Shown here: in pieces, positions 1-9,309 of the stretch
Position numbering within the stretch: position 1 is the stretch's first letter
Layout: every line of letters starts with the position of its first letter
From: Lysobacteraceae bacterium
GTDB lineage: Bacteria > Pseudomonadota > Gammaproteobacteria > Xanthomonadales > Xanthomonadaceae
Direction of reading: 5' to 3'
Assembly (NCBI GenBank): GCA_027483745.1
Contig: JAIXTZ010000337.1
Location: 1-9,309 of the forward strand
DNA length: 9,309 nt
Notes under the pieces: model-generated
Seen by the model: the letters and a program-made list of their open reading frames with translations, nothing else
Told to the model about the DNA's origin: nothing
The model's database searches: none
Position numbers and translations under genes: made by a program

Positions 1-1486
<1,486 letters not shown>

Positions 1487-1529
1487 TCCACCGGCCGGGC
1501 CTGCGCTCTCGAGGGCAATGCTCGACCTG

Positions 1530-1555
1530 CGAAGGCCGCCTCCGGGCGGCCTTCG
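1530..1555. terminator. Strong GC hairpin between convergent genes, probable intrinsic terminator
   Basis: A perfect 11-bp inverted repeat (CGAAGGCCGCC / GGCGGCCTTCG) encloses a TCCG tetraloop. On the plus strand it is followed by TCGTTT. It begins 44 bases after the acnA stop and ends 13 bases before the stop of the convergent lipoprotein gene, so it could serve both strands. The T tract is short, as is common in GC-rich genomes. Termination is inferred from position and structure. Confidence 0.7.
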
Positions 1556-1568
1556 TCGTTTCGGCGGG

Positions 1569-1988
1569 TCAGCGTGCCAAGGCGGGCCTCGACCAGTCGG
1601 CGCTGACCAGCACCCAGTCATCGCCATCGCGTCGCCACACCGTCTCGACCCGCCGGGCTTCGACCCCTTCCGGGACGAACCGGTTGCCACCGGTCACGAC
1701 GGCGTCGAAACGGGCCGCGGCGCGCTCACCGTGGAGCTCCACCTCGACCGGGCCGATCGTGATGCCCACGTTCTGCTGTCGCAGAAGCATCAGGGTCGCG
1801 TAGCGACGCAGGCCCTCCCGGTCCATGCCTTCCGGCCCACCGAATCCGGGGTCCACCGCGTCCAGCAGGGCGTCGGCATCACGGGATTCGATGGCGGCCT
1901 GCACGCCGTCGATCCTCGCCCGCAGGGCCGCCTCGTCCGGCGGATCGGCGCAGCCGGCCAACAGGACGAGGGCGAGCAGCATCATCAC
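1569..1988 (-). CDS. Small lipoprotein, NTF2-like/DUF4440 type (start uncertain)
   Basis: The protein has a hydrophobic stretch [12 protein letters not shown] with a lipobox (LAGC), predicting cleavage and lipidation at Cys (codon 1950-1952). About 125 residues follow that resemble an NTF2-like/SnoaL-type fold: an N-terminal helix ([19 protein letters not shown]), then an alternating strand pattern ending in [19 protein letters not shown]. This ending, Trp-Arg-x-x-Asp-Gly-x-Trp, is typical of DUF4440-like proteins. No catalytic function can be assigned. The start is unclear. GTG 1988 (used here), ATG 1985 and ATG 1982 lack a good ribosome binding site and give a signal peptide without a positive n-region. 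The next in-frame start is ATG 2156, which overlaps the fadD start and gives an improbable 68-residue pre-lipobox segment, although AAGGA lies six bases before it. A third option, an out-of-frame ATG at 2055, would need a one-base frameshift. The gene converges on acnA and is divergent from fadD. Confidence 0.75.
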   Translation of the reverse strand: MMMLLALVLLAGCADPPDEAALRARIDGVQAAIESRDADALLDAVDPGFGGPEGMDREGLRRYATLMLLRQQNVGITIGPVEVELHGERAAARFDAVVTGGNRFVPEGVEARRVETVWRRDGDDWVLVSADWSRPALAR

Positions 1989-2046
1989 CGCGAGAAGACG
2001 TTGCGCTTTTCGCGTCGCGGAGGCGGGAAATCGGCGTCCTCTTGGC

Positions 2047-2075
2047 TTGCCCCATATCGCCCCCTGTGCTGCAAT
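2047..2075 (+). promoter_or_regulatory. Candidate sigma70-type promoter for fadD
   Basis: TTGCCC (2047-2052) and TGCAAT (2070-2075) are spaced by exactly 17 bases. Each matches 4 of 6 consensus positions. Transcription would begin near 2082, giving a leader of about 67 bases before the fadD ATG. In GC-rich DNA such matches also arise by chance, so this is only a candidate. Confidence 0.3.
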
Positions 2076-2121
2076 CGAGCGAATACTCGAAATTCCGTAC
2101 GGTGCCGAATCGGAGCACCGT
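2075..2121. promoter_or_regulatory. Two inverted repeats in the fadD leader, possible operators
   Basis: The first repeat is TCGAG-cgaata-CTCGA (2075-2090), which begins at the last base of the candidate -10 element. The second is ACGGTGC-cgaatcgga-GCACCGT (2099-2121), with 7-bp arms. Both contain the internal word CGAAT (cgaata and cgaatcgga). The position just downstream of a candidate promoter and upstream of an acyl-CoA ligase gene suits a repressor site, but neither repeat matches a FadR or PsrA consensus that I know. The second could instead form an RNA hairpin in the leader. Confidence 0.35.
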
Positions 2122-2135
2122 GCGATCCACGCGAT

Positions 2136-2141
2136 AGGGGT
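2136..2141 (+). promoter_or_regulatory. Ribosome binding site of fadD
   Basis: AGGGGT lies seven bases before ATG 2149. It supports that start over upstream in-frame codons, and the resulting N-terminus ([12 protein letters not shown]) and length match FadD/RpfB. Confidence 0.6.
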
Positions 2142-2148
2142 TTCTTCG

Positions 2149-3834
<1,686 letters not shown>

Positions 3835-3843
3835 CGCCGGGCG

Positions 3844-5073
3844 ATGGCCGTCGAGGAAGTCCGCCTCAACGTGAACGAACTGCAGCCCGGCATGTTCGTA
3901 TGCCGGCTCGAGGGGCGGCCGTGGAACACCACGGCGTTCCCGCTGCAGGGCGTGATGGTGCGCACGGTGGACGACATCATCGCCGTCCGCCAGCACGCCG
4001 ACTACGTGTTCATCGACCGAATCCGCAGTGTCGACGGCACGCCGGAGGCGGTCCTGATGAGCTTGGACGCGGGGAGTGCGGGGAGTGGCCTGCGACACCT
4101 CGCGATGCCGACGCAATACCGGGTGATCGCCAGCCTCGACGAAGAACTGCCACGCATCAAGTTCGCCGCCAACGAAGCGCAGAAGCTGTCGAGGCGGCTC
4201 ACCGACGACCTTCGCGAGGGGCGGAAGCTGTCGATCGAGGAAATCAGCTCGGCGGTGGAGCCGGTCGTCGCCAGCGTCATTCGCAACCCGGACGCCTATT
4301 TCTGGCTGGCGAGCCTCCGGGAGCGTGACCCCTACGCCTACAGCCACGCCGTCAACTGCGCGGCCCTCATGTCCGCCTTCGGCCGCCAACTGGGCTTTCC
4401 CAGCAGCGTGCTCGTCGAACTCGCCAGCGCAGGCATGCTGATGGACCTCGGGATGGCCGCCCTGCCCGAAGGCACGGTGAATCACGCCGCCCCGCTCTCC
4501 GAAGCGCAGCGCGAGACGATGAAGCGCCACGTCGAAGCCAGCCTCGCGCAGCTGGACGGGGCGCCAGGAACAACGCCACTGATCCGCAGCGCCGTGGCCC
4601 ACCACCATGAACGCCACGATGGCAGCGGCTATCCGTCAGGCCGGCGAGGCTTCGAGATCCCGCTGGAAGCGCGGATGCTAGGCATCGTCGACAGTTTCGA
4701 CGCGATGAGCAGCGCGCGCGTCTACCAGCCCGCGTCCGCTCGCCACCACGTGCTGCAGGCCCTGTACCGGGAGCGGGACCGGCTGTTCCAGGCCGAACTG
4801 GTCGAGCAGTTCAGCCAGAGCATCGGCGTGTATCCGACGGGCTCGCTGGTGGAGCTCAGCAGTGGCGAGGTGGCGGTGGTCACCGCGCAAAACAGCGCCC
4901 GCCGGCTGCTGCCCAAGGTCACCGTGCTGACGCGTCCGGACAAGACGGTCAACCCTGCCTTCCGTCAGGTCGACCTCTGGCAGCAGCCGGAATCGGACGG
5001 CGTCCGGCTCACCATCCATCGCGCACTGCAGCCGGGGGCCTACGGCCTTGATCTCGCCGAGTTCTTCCTCTGA
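3844..5073 (+). CDS. DUF3391/HD-GYP domain protein with degenerate HD site
   Basis: HD-GYP proteins hydrolyse cyclic di-GMP with a bi- or trinuclear metal centre. The 409 residues show an N-terminal DUF3391-like region (about 1-130, beginning VRLNVNELQPGMFVCRLEGRPW) and an HD-GYP domain (about 155-330). Retained: H168 (YSHAVN), H229, HHERHDGSGYP (H254/H255, GYP at 262-264) and DSFDAMSS (D283, D286). Altered: the usual HD-x-GK is Met200-Asp201-Leu-Gly-Met204, so both the metal-ligand His and the conserved Lys are gone. A C-terminal small beta domain (about 330-400, GSLVELSSGEVAVVTAQN) follows. There is no receiver domain, unlike RpfG, and no membrane segment, so it should be cytosolic. Catalysis is probably lost or weak, while the GYP surface, implicated in RpfG binding to GGDEF proteins, is kept. 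The gene lies 9 bases after fadD and overlaps the EAL gene by 26 bases. Confidence 0.93.
   Translation: MAVEEVRLNVNELQPGMFVCRLEGRPWNTTAFPLQGVMVRTVDDIIAVRQHADYVFIDRIRSVDGTPEAVLMSLDAGSAGSGLRHLAMPTQYRVIASLDEELPRIKFAANEAQKLSRRLTDDLREGRKLSIEEISSAVEPVVASVIRNPDAYFWLASLRERDPYAYSHAVNCAALMSAFGRQLGFPSSVLVELASAGMLMDLGMAALPEGTVNHAAPLSEAQRETMKRHVEASLAQLDGAPGTTPLIRSAVAHHHERHDGSGYPSGRRGFEIPLEARMLGIVDSFDAMSSARVYQPASARHHVLQALYRERDRLFQAELVEQFSQSIGVYPTGSLVELSSGEVAVVTAQNSARRLLPKVTVLTRPDKTVNPAFRQVDLWQQPESDGVRLTIHRALQPGAYGLDLAEFFL
4069..4086 (+). repeat. In-frame 9-bp tandem duplication in HD-GYP linker
   Basis: GCGGGGAGT occurs twice head to tail and encodes Ala-Gly-Ser-Ala-Gly-Ser (residues 76-81), in a flexible stretch after the beta-rich start of the DUF3391 region. 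It looks like a recent slippage expansion that keeps the frame. Confidence 0.7.
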
Positions 5074-6289
5074 CACCCCCTCGGGATGGTCGGCCCTCGA
5101 TGCGTTCGCCGCGCCGCTGCTCAAGTCGGCCTCGTCCAACGCGAGCTTGGCCTTGCTGCAGATCCACTTCCGGCACCTGCTTGCTCTGGCCGCGGCCCAT
5201 GGGTTGCCGGTGGTCGAAGCCGCGCTCGACGAGGCGGAAGCGCGGATCGTCGGCGCACTGAGGCCGGGCGACCACCTGCTCCGCAGCGGGCATGGCGACT
5301 TCCACATCCTCTTGCCACGGCTTCTGGGCCTCGGTCATGCCGAGCTCGCCGCACAGCGCATCCTTCGCGAGCTCACACCACCGATCGTCGCCAACGACCG
5401 CCATCTGCACCTGATCCCCACCGTGGGCGCCGCCTTGGCCACGGAACCCGGAGAGTCGCCGACGTCGCTGCAGCAGCGCGCCACCGCCGCGGTCGTGCAC
5501 GCCTTGCGGGAGGGCGAAACGATCGCCATCGCCCGCGACTACATCCAGGATGCACTCGTCACCCAACTACGGGACGCGCTCTCGCGCAACGCCCTCCATC
5601 TGTTCTACCAGCCCATCGTCACCCTGCCTGAGCAGCGCGTCGTCGGCTACGAGGCGCTCGCCCGCTGGCGGCGCGGCGATGGCGTCTCGGTCGCGCCTTC
5701 GGTGTTCATTCCGATGGCCGAAGACGCCGGACTCGCCGAGGAACTCACGCGGTGGACCCTGCAGGTCGCACTTCGCGAGTTCCTGCCCCTGCACCGCCGC
5801 CATCCCGAGCTGTACTGCGCCATCAACCTTTCGGCGCGCGCCTTCGACAACCCGGCACTGAGCGAACAGGTCATCGCGGCCTTGGCGATCTGGGGCCTGC
5901 CGCCACAGAGCCTGATGATCGAAGTCACCGAAACCGCCGTACTGCACGACGTCGGGCGTAACGCCCATGCGCTCCATCGCCTCGCCGACCACGGCATCCG
6001 GCTCGCGATCGACGACTTCGGCCAGGGCTATTCGTCGCTGGGCTATCTGCGCCACCTGCCGGCGGCGATTCTCAAGATCGACCAGAGCTTCGTGGCCGAT
6101 GCCGCGAACCCGCGCACCCGTGCGCTGCTCGAAGCGATCGCTGGCATGGCGCATCGTCTCGACATGCGCGCGGTGGCCGAAGGCGTGGAGACCGAGGCGA
6201 TGCTCGGTGCGGTGCTCGAAGCCGGCTGCGACCATGCCCAGGGCTACCTGTTCGGCCGCCCCGCGCCGATGAGCGACTGGCTCCGTTGA
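5048..6289 (+). CDS. Degenerate GGDEF plus intact EAL: cyclic-di-GMP phosphodiesterase
   Basis: Predicted to linearise c-di-GMP to pGpG in the cytosol. The 413 residues comprise a GGDEF-like domain (about 30-165) and an EAL domain (about 172-413). The GGDEF signature reads GHGDF (81-85) and cannot be a cyclase site. However, R72-P-G-D75 sits exactly five residues before it, the geometry of the RxxD inhibitory c-di-GMP site. The EAL set is complete: YEALARW (E202), AINLS (N260), IEVTET (E292), IDDFGQGYSS (D322/D323), LKID (K343), AEGVET (E378) and QGYLFGRP (Q398). No transmembrane or sensory domain is present. The TTG start lies inside the HD-GYP gene, with GGGGG (5035-5039) upstream. No in-frame ATG precedes residue 222, and a later TTG (5147) would trim the first GGDEF strand. 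The 26-base overlap implies translational coupling with the HD-GYP protein. Confidence 0.93.
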   Translation: MISPSSSSDTPSGWSALDAFAAPLLKSASSNASLALLQIHFRHLLALAAAHGLPVVEAALDEAEARIVGALRPGDHLLRSGHGDFHILLPRLLGLGHAELAAQRILRELTPPIVANDRHLHLIPTVGAALATEPGESPTSLQQRATAAVVHALREGETIAIARDYIQDALVTQLRDALSRNALHLFYQPIVTLPEQRVVGYEALARWRRGDGVSVAPSVFIPMAEDAGLAEELTRWTLQVALREFLPLHRRHPELYCAINLSARAFDNPALSEQVIAALAIWGLPPQSLMIEVTETAVLHDVGRNAHALHRLADHGIRLAIDDFGQGYSSLGYLRHLPAAILKIDQSFVADAANPRTRALLEAIAGMAHRLDMRAVAEGVETEAMLGAVLEAGCDHAQGYLFGRPAPMSDWLR

Positions 6290-6341
6290 CCCGACGATTC
6301 CCGGCCTTTCCCCGCGTCTCTGTTCGCTGCACCGAGATGCG

Positions 6342-8540
6342 TCAGAGCGTGCAGCCCTGCACTGACGTGCTGCCGCCGAGCGCCTGCACGCTGTCGGTAC
6401 CGGTCCAACGGCCGACCACGCCCGCGGCGTAGCTCGCGTCGAGGGTCATGATCGACAGGCTGCCGCTCCCGAAGGCTCGGGAGAGCGTGCCCACCGCGCG
6501 ACGCGTGGGCGACGCCGAGCGAGCACAAAGCGGGCAGAAACCCGACAACTGCTCGAGCGGCATGCTGGCGTTCGCACCGCCGAAACCCGATCGCTCCGCG
6601 GTGAGGAAGCGCGGAGCGCCGGCGACGTCATAGACGAAGGCCGCATAGAACTCGTAGTTCGGGAACAGCTGCACGCTGTAGCCGGTGCCGGAACGGGCCG
6701 GATCGAACCAGTGACCGCTGGCGTTCAAGGGCGCGCCATTGAGACTGGGGCAACCGCGACCAAAGCTGGAGAACGCCTCGCTGCCCGTCTGGCCGTCGAG
6801 TCGGTAGCTGAAGGTGAAGGCATCAGGTCCCGTGGGCGTCGTCACCGCTTCCCCCACCACGGCCAGCGTGTTGCGTGAACCGTCCCACGCGCTGCGGTAC
6901 ACCGTGCCGCGCCACTGCCCATTCGCCGCCGGCGCGCGCCCCTGCAGGTAGTACCAGGTCGACGTACCGTCCTGCAGATAGGTGTACCAGAGCCCCGCCC
7001 ATTCGGTACCGGCCGGATACAGGAACAGGCCGTGTCCCGAGCGCCCGGTATTGAAGTAGCCGCCCGGACGCACCACCGGTGCGGTGCCCGTGACCGTGGC
7101 GCGTACGGCGACCTCGCTGATCCGCGCCGATGGATTCGTCGGAACGATGTACCAACGCCCCGGTGACAGGGCCGCACCGCTGAGCGAGAGGGACTGCAGC
7201 GGCGCCGTGGCGCTCGAGGCGGCGCTTGCGGCGCTGCGTGCCGGTGCGGCCCCGATGGTCGGGATGGCCACGCTGGCGACAGGCGCCGGAACGCGAGCCA
7301 GGTACAGGTCGACGCCTTCGTTGGCGCGGGCGACCACGGACAGCCCGCTTGCCCCGGCCGGAACGTCGATGAACAGGCGATCCTGGGCGGCGCCCGCCGG
7401 GAGGCGGAACATCCGCTCTTCGCCGCTGGCGAGGACGATGCCGCTCTCCACGCGCCCGCTGCGGTTGATGCGGACAGGCAGGCTGCCGACCGTGGCCCCG
7501 GCGGCGGATTGCACGGTGAGGTAGCCGACGCGGCTTTGCGTGTCGGCGAGCGTGGGGGCGTTCCAGCCCAGCCGTAGCGGGAACGTGGCGCGTGCCGCAA
7601 CGCTGCCCGGCCCCGTGGCGACAAGGCTGCCGTCCCCCGCCTCCATCGGCACTTCGAAGGTCTCGAGGCGCGCCGTGTGTGCGGAGTTACCGGCATTCAC
7701 CGCCAGCATCCAGTACGTGAGATTGCCGCAGGTGGGGACGATGACCGCCATCTCGCAACGCTCGGTCGTGGCCGACATGCCTGAAACGCAGCGCAGTTCA
7801 TCGGCGCTGGGGCGGCCGTCGCGATTGCTGTCGATCCCGAGATAAATGTCCACGTTGCCGGACGAAAGCGAGCGCGCGTCGACGAGGACCCGCCATTCCC
7901 GAACGGATGCCGCGGAGGGCAATACGCGCAGTGACAGCGCCGCGTTACCCGCGAAGGGCAACCATGGCGTCGGATCGACGGCCAGCGGGAATTCGGAGAC
8001 CTGCCCCTCAACCAGCGGGCTCGCCAGGAACCGCGCCGACGGCATGGCCGGAAGATTCGCAGCACTGATGTCCTGGAATCCGCTGCCGGACGAGACGGCC
8101 AGCGTGAGCGACTCGGCGATCGGACGGACGACGACCGCGACCTCGCCCTCGGCGCAGGCACCGCCGCCGCATACGCGGTAGCGCAAGGAATCCTCGCCGC
8201 TGCGATCTGCCGTCGGCTGATAGACGAGGAGATCGTCAGCAGCCGTGCTTGTCGTCCCCGAGCTATTGATGGAGACGGTGCCTAGGGCCGGGGCGCGGAT
8301 CACCGTCAACGTGCCGTTCGCGAGCTCCGCGGCCGGAATGCGGTCATTAGCCAGCACGCGAAGGCTGACGGCGGCCGCGTTTTCGGTGACCACGAAACGG
8401 TCGGCGATGGCTTGAACCGCGGCGTGCAGGGTGGCGTACGGCCATGCCAAGAGCATGAACACGGCCAGGGTTGCGGCCCGTCCCCGCAGCGCGAAGGGGG
8501 GCAGGACGGAGTGCTCGGGGGCGCGGGCGGTCGTCAGCAT
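6342..8540 (-). CDS. Secreted modular protein: Ig-like domain, calcium-type loop, PPC-like domain, two C-terminal repeats
   Basis: I do not recognise a function. From ATG 8540 the protein has 732 residues. A signal peptide is evident: an Arg-containing n-region, hydrophobic AATLAVFMLLAWPY, and cleavage after TLHA (about residue 40). Next comes a bacterial Ig/cadherin-like domain (about 42-140; VLANDRIP, GTVSIN, LVYQPTADRSGEDSLRYRVC). A beta-rich region (about 150-330) contains an EF-hand-like loop, DSNRDGRPSADE (237-248). A PPC-like sandwich spans about 362-485 (SGEERMFRLPAG to SPGRWYIVPTNP), interrupted by an Ala/Ser-rich linker. Two related C-terminal units begin at residues 493 (GGYFNTGRSGHGLFLY) and 608 (SGHWFDPARSGTGYSVQLF), a repeat I associate with Lysobacterales secreted proteins. 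Several Cys pairs suggest disulfides. There is no LPXTG or PEP-CTERM anchor. An upstream in-frame TTG (8609) would bury the signal peptide and is less likely. It lies downstream of lysS on the same strand and converges on the EAL gene. Confidence 0.88.
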   Translation of the reverse strand: MLTTARAPEHSVLPPFALRGRAATLAVFMLLAWPYATLHAAVQAIADRFVVTENAAAVSLRVLANDRIPAAELANGTLTVIRAPALGTVSINSSGTTSTAADDLLVYQPTADRSGEDSLRYRVCGGGACAEGEVAVVVRPIAESLTLAVSSGSGFQDISAANLPAMPSARFLASPLVEGQVSEFPLAVDPTPWLPFAGNAALSLRVLPSAASVREWRVLVDARSLSSGNVDIYLGIDSNRDGRPSADELRCVSGMSATTERCEMAVIVPTCGNLTYWMLAVNAGNSAHTARLETFEVPMEAGDGSLVATGPGSVAARATFPLRLGWNAPTLADTQSRVGYLTVQSAAGATVGSLPVRINRSGRVESGIVLASGEERMFRLPAGAAQDRLFIDVPAGASGLSVVARANEGVDLYLARVPAPVASVAIPTIGAAPARSAASAASSATAPLQSLSLSGAALSPGRWYIVPTNPSARISEVAVRATVTGTAPVVRPGGYFNTGRSGHGLFLYPAGTEWAGLWYTYLQDGTSTWYYLQGRAPAANGQWRGTVYRSAWDGSRNTLAVVGEAVTTPTGPDAFTFSYRLDGQTGSEAFSSFGRGCPSLNGAPLNASGHWFDPARSGTGYSVQLFPNYEFYAAFVYDVAGAPRFLTAERSGFGGANASMPLEQLSGFCPLCARSASPTRRAVGTLSRAFGSGSLSIMTLDASYAAGVVGRWTGTDSVQALGGSTSVQGCTL

Positions 8541-8683
8541 GCACGTCAAGTCGATCGGCGGGCCTTCGACTCTAACAGTGCGAACTCCGTCACAGACCGA
8601 CTTCGTCAACGGACGTCAAGAAACGTGAAGCCCCCCACACTTCTGTGTCGGATATCACACTTTTTTAAGGCTTCGACCAGCCC
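8541..8683. other. Intergenic region between lysS and the secreted-protein gene
   Basis: This 143-base gap is AT-richer than its surroundings, with a T6 run (8661-8666). It holds three copies of CGTCAA (8544-8549, 8604-8609, 8614-8619; TTGACG on the minus strand). Two of these sit in the longer word ACGTCAAG. It also holds a long-range inverted repeat GAAGCC (8627-8632) / GGCTTC (8669-8674), enclosing ACAC-TTCT-GTGT (8637-8648). The last two could form a structure ending the lysS transcript, but no good T tract follows on the minus strand. TTGACG resembles a -35 element, yet I find no convincing -10 element at 16-18 bases. It must contain the promoter of the secreted-protein gene unless that gene is read through from lysS. 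Confidence 0.5.
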
Positions 8684-9309
8684 TCAGGCTTCCGGGCGCA
8701 TGTAGGGGAACAACAGCACATCGCGAATCGAGGCGCGGTCGGTCAGCAGCATCACCAGGCGGTCGATACCGATGCCGAGGCCACCCGTGGGAGCCAGTCC
8801 CACTTCAAGTGCTCGGATGTAATCGGCGTCGAAGTGCATGGCCTCGTCGTCGCCGGCGTCCTTGGCCTCGACCTGCGCCTTGAAGCGCGCGGCCTGGTCT
8901 TCCGGGTCGTTGAGCTCGGAGAAGCCGTTGGCAATCTCCTTGCCGCCGACGAAGAGCTCGAAGCGGTCGGTGATGCCCGGCTCGGTGTCGCTCTCGCGGG
9001 CCAGCGGGCTGACTTCCACCGGGTAATGCGTGATGAAGGTCGGCTGCACGAGGTTCCCTTCGACCAGCTTCTCGAAGAGTTCCAGCAGCAGCTTGCCCCA
9101 ACCGTAGGACGGCTTCACGTGCACGCCGTGGCGCACGCAGTGCTTCGCCAGCGCCTCGCGGTCGCGGCAGTCAGCGGCGGTGATCGTGGGGTCGGCTTCG
9201 CGCACGGCATCGTCCATGCGCCAGCGGCGGAACGCGGGGCCGAGGTCGATCGCCCTGCCCTCCCATTCCAGCGCGGTGCGGCCGAGCACCTCCTGCGCGA
9301 CGTCGCGGA
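8684..9309 (-). CDS. lysS: Lysyl-tRNA synthetase, C-terminal part (5' end outside window)
   Basis: This class II synthetase charges tRNA-Lys with lysine in the cytosol. About 208 residues are visible, some 40% of the usual 500 or so, all from the catalytic core: [72 protein letters not shown], and motif 3 [12 protein letters not shown] (Gly to Arg at 8759-8782). The C-terminus is [14 protein letters not shown], very close to E. coli LysS. The frame stays open to the window edge, so GTG 9289 is not the start. Motifs 1 and 2 and the N-terminal OB domain lie beyond the window. In Xanthomonas lysS sits beside the rpf genes, which supports the synteny argument. Confidence 0.97.
   Translation of the reverse strand, partial: RDVAQEVLGRTALEWEGRAIDLGPAFRRWRMDDAVREADPTITAADCRDREALAKHCVRHGVHVKPSYGWGKLLLELFEKLVEGNLVQPTFITHYPVEVSPLARESDTEPGITDRFELFVGGKEIANGFSELNDPEDQAARFKAQVEAKDAGDDEAMHFDADYIRALEVGLAPTGGLGIGIDRLVMLLTDRASIRDVLLFPYMRPEA

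Noticed and set aside
4678..5566. Minus-strand open frames of 185-209 codons opposite the HD-GYP/EAL junction
   Set aside because: They are shadows of two well-supported plus-strand genes, with no motif, signal or ribosome binding site to favour them.
6290..6341. Search for a terminator between the convergent EAL and secreted-protein genes
   Set aside because: No inverted repeat with a convincing stem is visible in these 52 bases.
8541..8609. Extension of the secreted protein to TTG 8609
   Set aside because: It would place 23 more residues before an already complete signal peptide and would use the TTGACG word as start. ATG 8540 fits better.
8644..8666. Hairpin GTGT/ACAC followed by T6 on the plus strand as an intrinsic terminator
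   Set aside because: The stem has only four base pairs, and no plus-strand gene ends nearby.

Overview
The window is GC-rich, densely coding DNA from a gammaproteobacterium. The best fit is the order Lysobacterales (Xanthomonadales). Two things support this: a FadD of 561 codons close to the RpfB type, lying next to an aconitase gene and lysS; and a secreted protein whose C-terminal repeats I associate with Rhodanobacteraceae-like genomes. The second point is recollection, not a search. I see no insertion sequence, tRNA, rRNA, CRISPR array or phage gene, so this reads as chromosomal backbone.

Layout. Bases 1-1486 (+) are the 3' half of aconitase A (acnA, the rpfA homologue), ending before a strong hairpin at 1530-1555. 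A small lipoprotein gene of the NTF2-like/DUF4440 type (stop at 1569, minus strand) converges on acnA. Its start is uncertain and may be hidden by a frameshift. A short divergent control region with two inverted repeats (about 2047-2148) precedes a three-gene plus-strand run: fadD/rpfB (2149-3834), a DUF3391/HD-GYP protein (3844-5073) and a GGDEF-like/EAL protein (5048-6289). The gap between the first two is 9 bp, and the last two overlap by 26 bp. Converging from the right on the minus strand are a 732-residue secreted modular protein (6342-8540) and the C-terminal 40% or so of lysyl-tRNA synthetase (lysS, 8684 to the window edge).

How the genes fit together. From what I remember of Xanthomonas, aconitase (rpfA), acyl-CoA ligase (rpfB), rpfF, rpfC, rpfG and lysS form the neighbourhood that makes and senses the fatty-acid signal DSF. 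Here the outer genes are present. The signal synthase (rpfF), sensor kinase (rpfC) and response regulator (rpfG) are absent from the interval. In their place are two cyclic-di-GMP proteins on the fadD strand and a secreted protein on the lysS strand. The HD-GYP protein has lost the His of its HD dyad but keeps GYP. The EAL protein has an intact EAL active site and a broken GGDEF site that retains the RxxD inhibitory-site motif. A plausible reading is one active phosphodiesterase controlled by a ligand-binding pseudo-GGDEF domain and a non-catalytic HD-GYP partner, co-expressed with fatty-acid activation.
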